Positions 56,033 through 64,000 of a stretch of DNA of 64,000 bases are shown in pieces. The notes under the pieces were generated by a model that ran no database searches, was not told the origin of the DNA, and was given only the letters and a program-made list of their open reading frames with translations. Origin of the DNA: Dechloromonas sp. H13 (GTDB lineage: Bacteria; Pseudomonadota; Gammaproteobacteria; Burkholderiales; Rhodocyclaceae); NCBI RefSeq assembly GCF_009469615.1, contig NZ_SSXX01000005.1, positions 124,001 to 188,000 of the forward strand, given 5' to 3'. The translations under genes were made by a program, and so were the position numbers. Every line of letters begins with the position of its first letter. Position 1 is the stretch's first letter.

Positions 56033-56216
56033 ATCGAATGCTCGCTTCCGATAATACCAATTGTCGACACCGGGTTTCGCGTATTCAATAGCGTTCAGCG
56101 AGCTTTTATTGATTGGCGGAATCGGGTGGATTGGCATGAATCGAACGGGCGAAGTCTTGAACGCAGGGGAAAGATTCCCGCTTTTCGGCATCCGCCGCGC
56201 CTGGTCGGGTGCCGCC
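56033..56216. promoter_or_regulatory. Divergent region between LysR regulator and EamA transporter
   Basis: These 184 bp lie between the two starts I chose. The left half is A+T-rich (GATAATACCAATTG) and likely holds both promoters and the LysR site, but I find no clear T-N11-A pair. If the transporter starts at 56061 or 56136 the region is shorter. Confidence 0.45.
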
Positions 56217-57119
56217 ATGCTTGAGCGGCACGGCCATCGCCTCGGCCTGTGGCTGGCGCTCGGCGCCGCCTTCGGCTTTTCGTTCAAGGCCATCTTCGTC
56301 AAGCTGGCCTATTCCGTGCCGCAGGCGGTGCCGGTCGATGCCGTCACCCTGCTCTCGCTGCGCATGGTCTTCGCGCTGCCGGTCTTCCTCTGGGTCGGCT
56401 TCCAGTCGAGCCGCGCCGCGCCGCCGCTGGCGCGCCGCGACTGGCTGCTGCTGACGGCGCTCGGCCTGCTCGGCTACTACGGCGCCAGCATCCTCGATTT
56501 CGTCGGGCTGCGCTACATCACCGCCGGGCTGGAACGGCTGATCCTGTTCACCTACCCGACCCTGACCGTGATGATCGGCGTCCTGTTCATGGGCAAGAAG
56601 CTGTCGCGCCGCGAGGTGGCGGCGCTGGTGCTGTCGTATGCCGGGATCGGCCTCGCCTTCGCCCACGACCTCGAGTTCGCCGGCGAAACGCGGGTCGTGC
56701 TGCTCGGCGCCGCCTTCGTCTTCGCCTCGTCGCTGTCCTACGCCTTCTACCTGGCCGGCAGCGCGCCGATGATCCAGCGCCTTGGCGCGGCGCGCTTCAC
56801 GGCGCTGGCGATGCTGGTGTCGACCGGCGCCACGCAGTTGCATTTCTTCGCCACCCAGCCGTTGACCGCGCTCGTCCAGCCGCTGCCGGTCTATGCCTAT
56901 GGTGCGGCGATGGCCCTGTTCTCGACCGTCCTGCCGGTCTTCATGCAGTCGGCGGCGATCCGCCGCATCGGCTCGGCACGGGCGGTGCTGATCGGCACCA
57001 TCGGCCCGATGCTGACCATCTTTTTCGGTTGGTGGCTGCTCGCCGAACCGATCTCGCTGGCACAGATCGCCGGCACCGGGCTGGTGCTGGTCGGCGTCCT
57101 GCTCGTCTCGCGGCGCTGA
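56217..57119 (+). CDS. DMT-superfamily EamA transporter, divergent from LysR
   Basis: This 300-aa protein has ten spans in two EamA halves, with GFSFKAIFVKLAYSVPQ at the front, LDFVGLRYITAGLERLILFT and the end ISLAQIAGTGLVLVGVLL. It is likely an exporter of amino acids or other small metabolites, induced by the LysR protein. I chose the ATG at 56217 because it gives the family length; 56136 and 56061 are in frame but would add unusual residues. Confidence 0.88.
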   Translation: MLERHGHRLGLWLALGAAFGFSFKAIFVKLAYSVPQAVPVDAVTLLSLRMVFALPVFLWVGFQSSRAAPPLARRDWLLLTALGLLGYYGASILDFVGLRYITAGLERLILFTYPTLTVMIGVLFMGKKLSRREVAALVLSYAGIGLAFAHDLEFAGETRVVLLGAAFVFASSLSYAFYLAGSAPMIQRLGAARFTALAMLVSTGATQLHFFATQPLTALVQPLPVYAYGAAMALFSTVLPVFMQSAAIRRIGSARAVLIGTIGPMLTIFFGWWLLAEPISLAQIAGTGLVLVGVLLVSRR

Positions 57120-57134
57120 GCGACGCCCAGCCGT

Positions 57135-58193
57135 TCACTTGACCTTGATCTCGGTCCACAGCCGCGACATCAGGCGGCGCTGCTGCGGTTCGAGGTCGCG
57201 CAGCATTTCCAGGCGCTGCAAGGTTTCCGGCGGCGGGAAGAGCGCGGTCTCGCCGGCCACTTCCGGACGGATGTAGGGCAGCGCGGCGCGGTTGGGATTG
57301 CCGGCGCCGATCAGGTTGGAGACGTCGGCGGCATTCTCGCCGCGCAGCATGAAGTCGATGAAGCGGTGGGCGAGGTCCGGGCGGCGCGCCGACTTGTGAA
57401 TGACGAAGTTGTCGACCGCCAGCACCGCGCCTTCCCTGGGGATCGCGAAGCCGATGGCGAACGGCCGGCCGGCGGCCCGGGCGTCCGCGCGCGCGCGGAA
57501 CATGTCGTTCGAGTAGCCGTGGGCGACCCAGATGTTGCCGATCGCCAGGTCCTTGATGTAGGTGCTGTTGGAGAAGGTCGCCCAGTAGGGCTTGGCGCGC
57601 AGGATCAGGTCGCGCGCCGCCCGCCAGTGGTCGGGGTCGGTGTCGTTCACCGGATGGCCGAGATAGCGCAGCGCCGCCGCCATCAGTTCGCGCTGGCTGT
57701 TGAGGACGGTGACCTTGCCCTTGAGCTTTTGCAGGTGGGCCGGTTCGAAGATGAGCGCCCAGCTGTCGGTCGGCAGCCCGAGTTCGGCAAGTTTCGTCGC
57801 GTTGAAGCCGAGCAGCGTGACCGTCGTCGCGTAGGGCACCGCATGGCGCAGGCCGGGGTCGTACCAGGGATCGGCGAAGGCCGTGGCGATGTTGGCGAGG
57901 TGCTGCAGGCGCTGGTGGTCGAGCGCCTGCAGTTCGTTCTTGCGGATCAGTGTGTGCACCGCGTTGCCGGTCGGCACCAGCAGGTCGTAGCCGGCGGCGC
58001 CGGCTTCCAGCTTGGCCAGCATCTCCTCGTTGTCGGAATAGTAGTCCTGCTTCAGGCGGCAGCCGCACCAGGCCTCGAAGCGCGCCGCCGTCTCGGGTGA
58101 GATGTAGTTGTTCCAGATGTAGAGGTGCAGGGTGTCGTCGGCCCGGGCGGGGGCGGCCAGTGCGAGGAGCAGCACGAGCAGCGCCAGTCTCAT
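57135..58193 (-). CDS. potD: Spermidine/putrescine ABC transporter substrate-binding protein
   Basis: This 352-aa periplasmic protein has a signal peptide (MRLALLVLLLALAAPARA) and the PotD/PotF fold with LYIWNNYISPETAARFE, YDLLVPTG and IPREGAVLAVDNFVI. It should deliver polyamines to the permease. Last gene of the potABCD-like operon; its ATG overlaps potC as ATGA. Whether the ligand is putrescine or spermidine is unknown. Confidence 0.92.
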   Translation of the reverse strand: MRLALLVLLLALAAPARADDTLHLYIWNNYISPETAARFEAWCGCRLKQDYYSDNEEMLAKLEAGAAGYDLLVPTGNAVHTLIRKNELQALDHQRLQHLANIATAFADPWYDPGLRHAVPYATTVTLLGFNATKLAELGLPTDSWALIFEPAHLQKLKGKVTVLNSQRELMAAALRYLGHPVNDTDPDHWRAARDLILRAKPYWATFSNSTYIKDLAIGNIWVAHGYSNDMFRARADARAAGRPFAIGFAIPREGAVLAVDNFVIHKSARRPDLAHRFIDFMLRGENAADVSNLIGAGNPNRAALPYIRPEVAGETALFPPPETLQRLEMLRDLEPQQRRLMSRLWTEIKVK

Positions 58194-58966
58194 GCCGATT
58201 TCCTCAGCGTTTCCGGGGCGAAACGCAGGGCCAGCGCGATCAGCGTCAGGGTCAACGCCATCAGAAGGGTCGAAATGGCATTGACCTCGGGCGTCACGGC
58301 GACCTTGATCAGCGAGTAGATCTGCAGCGGCAGGGTTGTCACGCCGACACCGGCGACGAAGAAGGTGATGACGAAATCGTCGATCGACAGCGTGAAGCTC
58401 ATCAGGAAGCCGGCGACGATCCCCGGTACGATCAGCGGGAAGGTCACCCGGGTGAAGGTGCGCCACGGTGTCGCGCCGAGGTCGCGGGCGGCCTCGAAGA
58501 TGCTCTCGTCCATGCCGGCCAGCCGGGCGCGGACGATGATGGCGACGAAGCCGAGCGAGAAGGTGATGTGGGCGGCGAGGATGGAGAACAGGCCGAGGGT
58601 CAGGTCGAGCACCTGGCGGAAGAACAGCAGCAACGAGACGCCGAGCAGGATTTCCGGCATCGCCACCGGCGTCAGGACCAGGAAGGGCAGCAGGGGCGGC
58701 CGCCAGCGGTGCAGGGCGATGCCGGCCATCGTGCCGAGAACGGTGGCGATCGTGCTCGAAACGATGGCGATCAGCAGTGAATTGGCGGCGGCCTGCAGCA
58801 GGTCGGCGTCGCCCAGCAGTTTGCCGTACCAGCGCGTCGTGAAACCGACCCACGAGGCGTTCAGTTCGGAATCGTTGAACGAGAAGAGGACGACGACGGC
58901 CAGCGGCACGTAGAGGAAGGCGTAGGTCGCCAGGCCGGCCGCCCACAGCCAGAAGCCGCGCTTCAC
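58190..58966 (-). CDS. potC: Polyamine ABC transporter permease PotC-like
   Basis: This 258-aa permease has six spans and the EAA motif EAARDLGATPWRTFTRVTFPL, which docks to the ATPase. The start is a GTG that overlaps the potB stop as GTGA. It forms the channel with the PotB-like subunit. Confidence 0.93.
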   Translation of the reverse strand: MKRGFWLWAAGLATYAFLYVPLAVVVLFSFNDSELNASWVGFTTRWYGKLLGDADLLQAAANSLLIAIVSSTIATVLGTMAGIALHRWRPPLLPFLVLTPVAMPEILLGVSLLLFFRQVLDLTLGLFSILAAHITFSLGFVAIIVRARLAGMDESIFEAARDLGATPWRTFTRVTFPLIVPGIVAGFLMSFTLSIDDFVITFFVAGVGVTTLPLQIYSLIKVAVTPEVNAISTLLMALTLTLIALALRFAPETLRKSA

Positions 58967-59799
58967 ATCTGCCCCCGGTTGCGCGTCAGCGCCGAGGACA
59001 GGCCGGCCACGGCCAGCACCGCCAGCGTCAGCAGCAGCGACAGGGCGGCGCCGAGCGGCCAGTCGCGGTTGTCGAGAAACTGCTCCTTGATCAGGTTGCC
59101 GATCAGCAGGTCGCCGGTGCCGCCCAGCAGCTCGGGGACGGCGAACATGCCGAGGACGGGAATGAAGACGAGCGCCGAGCCGGACAGCACGCCGGGCAGC
59201 GAGAGCGGCCAGGTGACGCACCAGAAGCGCGCCCAGCCGCCGGCGCCGAGGTCCTGCGCCGCCTCGAGCAGCGCCGGGTCGTGCTTTTCCAGGTTGGTAT
59301 AGAGCGGCAGGATCATGAACGGCAGGTGCACGTAGACCATGCCGACGATCACGGCGACCGGGCTGTAGAGCAGGTCGAGCGGGCCGAGGATGATCATCCA
59401 GGCGTAGATGCGGATCAGGAAGTTGCTGGCGAAGGGCAGGATGACGAGCAGCACGAGGAGGTCGCGCCGGCGCTTCGGGCTGCGCACGATGAGCACCGCC
59501 AGCGGGTAGGCGAGGACGAGGCAGAGCAGCGTCGTCAGGCCGGCGACGGCGAAGGACTTGGCGAGGATCCAGGCATAGATGACGTCGTCGAGGACGAAGC
59601 GGTAGGCGTCGAGGCTGAAGCCGCGTTCGGCGAGCGGGGCCAGGCCGCCGAACTCGCCCGGTTCGCGGAAGCTGGCGGCGGCCATGATCAGCGCCGGGAT
59701 CAGGAAGAAGACGACGAGGAAGAGCGCCGGCGGCAGTGTCACCAGCCAGCGGGTCAGGCGGGCGCTCCGGTCAGTCCGGGAGGAAGACGCCGGCATCAT
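58963..59799 (-). CDS. potB: Polyamine ABC transporter permease PotB-like
   Basis: This 278-aa permease has six spans and the EAA motif EAAQDLGAGGWARFWCVTWPL. The start MMPASSSRTD overlaps the end of the ATPase gene by 29 bp. The N-terminal tail is short and soluble. Confidence 0.93.
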   Translation of the reverse strand: MMPASSSRTDRSARLTRWLVTLPPALFLVVFFLIPALIMAAASFREPGEFGGLAPLAERGFSLDAYRFVLDDVIYAWILAKSFAVAGLTTLLCLVLAYPLAVLIVRSPKRRRDLLVLLVILPFASNFLIRIYAWMIILGPLDLLYSPVAVIVGMVYVHLPFMILPLYTNLEKHDPALLEAAQDLGAGGWARFWCVTWPLSLPGVLSGSALVFIPVLGMFAVPELLGGTGDLLIGNLIKEQFLDNRDWPLGAALSLLLTLAVLAVAGLSSALTRNRGQM

Positions 59800-60856
59800 G
59801 CCTCCATTCGACGCTCACCCGGTCGCCGATCTCGTGGAAACGCGCTCGCCCCGGCCCGGCGTTGGTGGCCAGCGCCTCGAGCAGCAGTCCGTTGTCGAGG
59901 CGGACCTTGTAGACCGTGACGTCGCCGAGGAAGAGGTACTCGACGACCGCCCCGGCGAAGTGGTTCTTGAGCCCGGCCCGGTCGGCGTGCCCTGAAATGC
60001 GCAGGTGCTCGGGGCGGATCGCCAGCGCCCCGTTGCTGCCGACGGCGACCGCCCCGTGCACCGGCGCGGCGATCTCGCCGAGGCCGGGGGCAGCCAGGCG
60101 CAGCCCGTGGCGGCTGGCCTCGACGACCGCGGCGGCGATCAGGTTGATGGTGCCGATGAAATCGGCGACGAAGCGGTTCTTCGGCGTCGAATAGAGCGCC
60201 TCGGGTACGTCGAGCTGCTCGATGCGCCCCTCGTTCATTACCGCGATGCGGTGCGATAGGGCGAGCGCCTCCTGCTGGGCGTGGGTGACGAAGACGAAGG
60301 TGACGCCGACCTCGCGCTGCAGGGCGATCAGCTCGCCCTGCATGCGCTCGCGCAGCTTGGCGTCGAGGGCGCCGAGCGGTTCGTCGAGCAGCAGCAGGCG
60401 CGGCTTGTTGACCAGCCCGCGGGCCAGCGCCACGCGCTGCTTCTGGCCGCCGGAAAGCTCGTGCGGGAAGGCGTCGCCCTTGTCTTCCAGGTGCACCAGG
60501 GCCAGCGTCTCGGTGGTCCGCCGGCGGATCTCGTCGCGCGAACGACCGGCCATTTCGAGCGGGAAGGCGATGTTGCCGGCCACCGTCAGGTGCGGGAACA
60601 GCGCGTAGCTCTGGAAGACCGTATGCACCGGCCGCTTCTCGGGCGGCATGCCGGCCAGCGGCCGGCCGTCGAGGTAGAGTTCGCCGGCGTCCGGCGCGTC
60701 GAAGCCGGCGATCATGCGCAGGATGGTGGTCTTGCCGCAGCCGGAGGGGCCGAGCAGGGTGAAGAACTCGCCGGCCTCGATGTCGAGCGTGACGTCCTTG
60801 ACCGCTTCGAGGCTGCCGAAGCGGCGGGTGATGTTGCGAATTTCCAGTAGGGCCAT
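59771..60856 (-). CDS. potA: Polyamine ABC transporter ATP-binding protein PotA-like
   Basis: This 361-aa ATPase has Walker A GPSGCGKTTILRM, the signature LSGGQKQRVALARGL, Walker B LLLLDEPLGALD and the MalK-like TOBE domain from about 280. It is the first gene of the operon. The 121-bp region between it and the EIIA gene contains the inverted repeat at 60906. Confidence 0.94.
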   Translation of the reverse strand: MALLEIRNITRRFGSLEAVKDVTLDIEAGEFFTLLGPSGCGKTTILRMIAGFDAPDAGELYLDGRPLAGMPPEKRPVHTVFQSYALFPHLTVAGNIAFPLEMAGRSRDEIRRRTTETLALVHLEDKGDAFPHELSGGQKQRVALARGLVNKPRLLLLDEPLGALDAKLRERMQGELIALQREVGVTFVFVTHAQQEALALSHRIAVMNEGRIEQLDVPEALYSTPKNRFVADFIGTINLIAAAVVEASRHGLRLAAPGLGEIAAPVHGAVAVGSNGALAIRPEHLRISGHADRAGLKNHFAGAVVEYLFLGDVTVYKVRLDNGLLLEALATNAGPGRARFHEIGDRVSVEWRHDAGVFLPD

Positions 60857-60905
60857 GATGAGCCGGCGGGCGCCGGATTCCGCTTATCCGGATTTCATTA
60901 TAGGC

Positions 60906-60925
60906 ATCCGCCGCACGCGGCGGAT
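60906..60925. promoter_or_regulatory. 20-bp inverted repeat between potA and PTS operon
   Basis: ATCCGCCGC AC GCGGCGGAT is a perfect 9-bp inverted repeat with a 2-bp spacer in the divergent gap. No U-run follows on either strand. It may be an operator for one of the two operons or a small RNA-level hairpin. GAATCCGGCGC near the EIIA start is not part of it. Confidence 0.5.
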
Positions 60926-60977
60926 TGTGCGCTTGCGCAGCAGTCGCGCGCCTGTCCTCTGGGTTAGAATCCGGCGC

Positions 60978-61367
60978 ATGATCGGAATCCTCCTCATCAC
61001 CCACGGCAGCTACGGCGAGGCGCTGGTGCAGAACGCCTGCCACGTGCTCAACAAGCGTCCCGTCCAGCTCAACCAGCTCGGCGTGTCGGCGCAGGACGAC
61101 CCGCTCGACCTGCTGCCGCTCGCCCGCCAGATGCTGCGCCTGGTCGACAACGGCAAGGGGGTGCTGGTGCTCACCGACATCTTCGGCGCCACGCCGTCCA
61201 ACCTGGCGCTCAAGCTGCTCGAACCGGGCCGCGTCGAGGGCGTTGCCGGCGTCAATCTGCCGATGCTGCTGCGCGCCCTGACCTATCGCGAACGCGGCAT
61301 GGAAACCTTGCTCACGCGCGCCGTCTCCGGCGGGCGCGACGGCGTGCTCAACATGCAGGACCACTGA
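60978..61367 (+). CDS. PTS mannose-type EIIA protein, single domain
   Basis: This 129-aa EIIA(Man) domain has the phospho-His9 in GILLITHGSYGEAL. No EIIB, EIIC or EIID is present in the window, so it is likely regulatory, as the matching protein (PtsM/ManX-like) of other betaproteobacteria. It starts the operon EIIA-HPr-EI. The HPr gene follows by 2 bp. Confidence 0.93.
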   Translation: MIGILLITHGSYGEALVQNACHVLNKRPVQLNQLGVSAQDDPLDLLPLARQMLRLVDNGKGVLVLTDIFGATPSNLALKLLEPGRVEGVAGVNLPMLLRALTYRERGMETLLTRAVSGGRDGVLNMQDH

Positions 61368-61369
61368 CG

Positions 61370-61639
61370 ATGCTGACCAGAGAAACCGAAATCATCAACA
61401 AGCTCGGCCTGCATGCGCGGGCCTCGGCCAAGCTGACCCAGCTGGCCGGCAAGTTCAAGTGCGAAGTGTGGATGGCCAAGGGAACGCGCCGCATCAACGC
61501 CAAGAGCATCATGGGGGTCATGATGCTGGCCGCCGGCAAGGGCTCGAAGGTGACGCTGGAAACCGACGGCGCCGACGAACAGGAAGCGATGGACGCCCTG
61601 CTGGCGCTGATCGCCGACTATTTCGGCGAGGGAGAGTAG
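61370..61639 (+). CDS. ptsH: Phosphocarrier protein HPr
   Basis: This 89-aa protein has the active His15 in NKLGLHARASAKL and the regulatory Ser46 in NAKSIMGVMML. His15 takes phosphate from EI; Ser46 is the target of the HprK encoded at 32074-33012. Length and pattern are usual. Confidence 0.97.
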   Translation: MLTRETEIINKLGLHARASAKLTQLAGKFKCEVWMAKGTRRINAKSIMGVMMLAAGKGSKVTLETDGADEQEAMDALLALIADYFGEGE

Positions 61640-61643
61640 CGAC

Positions 61644-63386
61644 ATGAGCTTCACCCTGCATGGCCTCGGCGTTTCCGGCGGCATCGCCATCGGGCGGGCC
61701 ATGCTCATGTCGCACGCGACGCTCGAGGTGTCGCACCTGACCATTTCGCAGCGCATGGTGGACAAGGAAATCGCCCGCTTCGACGCCGCCATCAAGGCAG
61801 TCAAGGGCGAGCTGGAAACGATGAAGGAAACGACCGAGCACGCGCCGGCCGAGCTCGCCGCCTTCATCGACATCCACACCATGTTCCTCGAAGACCCGGA
61901 ACTGGTCGACAAGCCGCGCGCGATCATCCGCGAGCGCCGCTGCAACGCCGAATGGGCGCTGGTGCAGCAGATGGAGGACCTCGTCGAGCAGTTCGAGCAG
62001 TTCGAGGATCCCTACCTGCGCGAACGCAAGTTCGACGTCGTCCAGGTCGTCGAGCGGGTGATCAAGGAACTGCTCGGCCATCCCGGGCGCGCCGTGATGA
62101 AGGCGGCCAAGGGCGTCACCGAGGAAATGCTGATCGTCGTCGCCCACGACCTGTCGCCGGCCGACGTCATCACCTTCAAGGAGCACCGCTTCGCCTCCTT
62201 CATCACCGACGTCGGCGGCGCCACCTCGCACACCGCGATCCTCGCGCGCAGCCTGGCGATTCCGTCGGTGGTCGGCATGGAGAACGCCCGCGCGCTGATC
62301 CGCGACGGTGAACAGCTAATTGTCGACGGCAAGCGCGGCGTCGTCATCGTCAATCCCGACGTGCGCGTGCTGGAGGAATACCAGCTTCGCAAGAACCAGA
62401 TCGAGCTCGAGAAATCCAAGCTCAAGCGCCTGAAAACGGCAAAGTCGCAGACGCTCGACGGCGTCGATGTGCAGCTCTACGCCAACATCGAACTGCCGGG
62501 CGACGTGCCGGGAGCGCTCGATGCCGGCGCCGAGGGCATCGGCCTGTTCCGCACCGAGTTCCTCTTCCTCGACCGCGGCGACATGCCCGACGAACAGGAG
62601 CAGTACGAAGCCTACCGCAAGGTGGTCAAGGGTATGGCCGGGCGCCCCGTTACCATTCGCACCTTCGACCTCGGCAACGACAAGGACCTCCGCCCGGACG
62701 GCATGTCCGGCGACCGCGTCAAGACCAACCCGGCCCTCGGGCGGCGCGCCATCCGCCTGTCGCTGGCCGAGCCGCGCATGTTCCAGACCCAGCTGCGCGC
62801 CATCCTGCGCGCCTCGAAGCACGGGCCGATCAAGTTGCTGATCCCGATGCTGGCGCATGCGCACGAGATCGACCAGACGCTGGCCGCGCTCGAGCAGGCC
62901 AAATCCAGCCTGCGCGGCGAGAAGGTCGCCTTCGACGAAAACATCCCGGTCGGCGGCATGATCGAGATTCCTGCCGCCGCGCTGGCCATCGGCCTCTTCC
63001 TGCGCCGTCTCGATTTCCTGTCGGTCGGCACCAACGACCTGATCCAGTACACGCTGGCAATCGACCGCTCCGACGAACAGGTTTCCAGCCTCTACGACCC
63101 GCTGCATCCGGCGGTGCTGATGCTGATCGCTCACACCCTGGCCAGCGCCGAGAAGGTGAATATCCCGGTTTCGCTGTGCGGCGAAATGGCCGGCGACCCG
63201 AAGCTGACCCGCCTCCTGCTCGGCATGGGGCTGCGCAACTTCTCGATGCACCCGTCGCAGATCCTCGAGGTCAAGAGCCGCGTGCTGAAGGCCGATGTCG
63301 CCGACCTCGCCCCCACCGTGCGCCGCATGCTGCGCCTGGACGAGCCGGGCAAGCTGCAGGAAGCGCTGGAAAAGCTCAACGGCTGA
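61644..63386 (+). CDS. ptsI: PTS enzyme I (phosphoenolpyruvate-protein phosphotransferase)
   Basis: This 580-aa enzyme moves phosphate from PEP to HPr. The active His196 is in GGATSHTAILARS; the PEP site includes GIGLFRTEFLFLDR and the catalytic Cys in NIPVSLCGEMAGD. There is no GAF domain, so it is the PtsI and not the PtsP type. GGAGAG precedes the ATG by few bases. A 33-bp element copy follows its stop by 10 bp. Confidence 0.97.
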   Translation: MSFTLHGLGVSGGIAIGRAMLMSHATLEVSHLTISQRMVDKEIARFDAAIKAVKGELETMKETTEHAPAELAAFIDIHTMFLEDPELVDKPRAIIRERRCNAEWALVQQMEDLVEQFEQFEDPYLRERKFDVVQVVERVIKELLGHPGRAVMKAAKGVTEEMLIVVAHDLSPADVITFKEHRFASFITDVGGATSHTAILARSLAIPSVVGMENARALIRDGEQLIVDGKRGVVIVNPDVRVLEEYQLRKNQIELEKSKLKRLKTAKSQTLDGVDVQLYANIELPGDVPGALDAGAEGIGLFRTEFLFLDRGDMPDEQEQYEAYRKVVKGMAGRPVTIRTFDLGNDKDLRPDGMSGDRVKTNPALGRRAIRLSLAEPRMFQTQLRAILRASKHGPIKLLIPMLAHAHEIDQTLAALEQAKSSLRGEKVAFDENIPVGGMIEIPAAALAIGLFLRRLDFLSVGTNDLIQYTLAIDRSDEQVSSLYDPLHPAVLMLIAHTLASAEKVNIPVSLCGEMAGDPKLTRLLLGMGLRNFSMHPSQILEVKSRVLKADVADLAPTVRRMLRLDEPGKLQEALEKLNG

Positions 63387-63396
63387 GTCGCGGCTG

Positions 63397-63429
63397 GTTG
63401 CGGTCGACCCCCGAAAAAGGCCTAAATCC
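63397..63429 (+). repeat. 33-bp element after ptsI
   Basis: GTTGCGGTCGAC, then AAAAA, GGCC and TAAATCC. A very good match, 10 bp past the ptsI stop. The rest of the 193-bp gap has a 12-bp palindrome TGCCGCGCGGCA (63467-63478) and no gene. Confidence 0.8.
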
Positions 63430-63579
63430 GGCACCCGGCCACCCCCTTCCCTCGCCGTAGGCAAAATGCCGCGCGGCAATTTGTCGCATTCCATGAACTG
63501 CCCCAATGGCTGAAAATCCGGCCCGCCAAAAAAATAATTTCCGGTCAGCAGAGAAAGCACCGATCCAGGGGAAGGTTTC

Positions 63580-64000
63580 ATGGGGTACCACATTCGTCCA
63601 TTGGCGGCTGCCGTGGCCGTCATTTTTTCCGGCGCGGCATCTCCCGTCGCCGTCGCGCAGACATCGGACGTCCCGGCGACCGTGCTCGACGAGGTCGTCG
63701 TACGCGGCGCGCGTGAGCCGTCGGTTCCGGCGACGAGCGGTTTCGGCAACCCGTCCGCGGTCGACAAGCCCGAGCTGCGCATCTTGCGTCCGGCGACCAG
63801 CGATACCGCCACCCTGATGCGTGACGTACCCGGCATGCAGTTCCAGAGCGCCGGCGGTACTTCGAGCCTGCCGGTGATCCGCGGCCTTGCCGACGACCGC
63901 AATCGCATCCTGGTCGATGGCATGGATCTGATCGCCTCCTGTCCCAACCACATGAATTCGCCGCTGTCGTACCTCGACCCAAGCAATGTGGCGACGCTCA
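63580..64000 (+). CDS. TonB-dependent outer membrane receptor, copper-type (OprC/NosA-like), 5' part
   Basis: The first 140 residues are in view; the gene runs off the right edge. There is a signal peptide (cleavage after about residue 26, VAVAQ) and a TonB box (DEVVVRG at about 37-43) followed by the plug domain with IRGLADDRNRILVDGMD. The segment SCPNHMNSPLSYLDP has Cys121-x3-Met125, the pair that OprC uses to bind copper. It may import copper, for example for N2O reductase. The ATG at 63580 follows GGGGAAGG. Confidence 0.85.
   Translation, partial: MGYHIRPLAAAVAVIFSGAASPVAVAQTSDVPATVLDEVVVRGAREPSVPATSGFGNPSAVDKPELRILRPATSDTATLMRDVPGMQFQSAGGTSSLPVIRGLADDRNRILVDGMDLIASCPNHMNSPLSYLDPSNVATL

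Noticed and set aside
63467..63478. TGCCGCGCGGCA palindrome before the TonB receptor as an operator
   Set aside because: A 12-bp GC-only palindrome is likely by chance at this base composition, and no promoter hexamers are placed around it.

Overview
The window is about two-thirds G+C and densely coded, with few gaps over 150 bp. It looks like a chromosomal segment of a betaproteobacterium, most likely Rhodocyclales (Dechloromonas/Azonexus-like). The support is the neighbourhoods recA-recX-lptB-rpoN-hpf-ptsN-hprK, ybgC-tolQRAB-pal-cpoB-queE, yebC-ruvCAB, and a sugar-permease-free PTS (EIIA-HPr-EI). The genus is inference.

Layout. 1-548: the end of a thioredoxin-like gene and one unrecognised gene. 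642-13317 (minus): one tightly overlapped operon for an aryl-polyene-type pigment lipid (two ketosynthases, a chain-length factor, ketoreductase, two hot-dog dehydratases, two ACPs, an AMP ligase, an LpxL-like acyltransferase, a LolA-like carrier and an MMPL exporter), with an embedded polysaccharide deacetylase and an alpha/beta hydrolase. 13371-20019: a PAP2 phosphatase, DsbD, CutA, a NodI/NodJ-like ABC exporter split by a secreted protein of unknown function, a hydrolase and a thioredoxin-like ferredoxin. 20107-27210: GltS, a 670-bp non-coding block with two inverted copies of a dispersed repeat, a P-type cation ATPase, a VanZ-like protein and a Na+/solute symporter.

27211-33475: recA behind a near-perfect LexA box, then recX, lptB, rpoN, hpf, ptsN, hprK and a triple PsiF-repeat protein. 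33499-42287: a cyclase-FHA protein, TtcA, a MidA-like methyltransferase, a fatty acid hydroxylase, a secreted NodB-like protein with a beta-propeller partner, a YeeE transporter, and queC and queE. 42288-52678 (minus): the Tol-Pal envelope system, ruvB, an AI-2E-family permease, ruvA, ruvC, a DMT transporter, a secreted Cys-rich protein and yebC. 52746-60856: a HerA-like ATPase, a c-type haem sensor protein, a LysR/EamA pair and a complete PotABCD-type polyamine ABC transporter. 60978-63386: EIIA(Man)-HPr-EI. 63580-end: the start of a TonB-dependent receptor with the copper-site signature of OprC/NosA.

The most interesting signal is not a gene. A 33-bp bipartite element is scattered through the window. 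Its core is GYTGCGGTCGAC, followed at fixed spacing by two short A-tracts. I count 21 exact copies of the 10-nt core TGCGGTCGAC (both strands), against well under one expected from base composition. At least 12 copies fit the full 33-bp pattern. It lies both between genes and inside coding genes. When it is inside a gene in sense it is read in the frame that gives A-V-D-x-x-K, often in inter-domain linkers. It behaves like a DNA uptake sequence, a nucleoid or chromosome-organising site, or a miniature palindromic element, and I know of no description of it.
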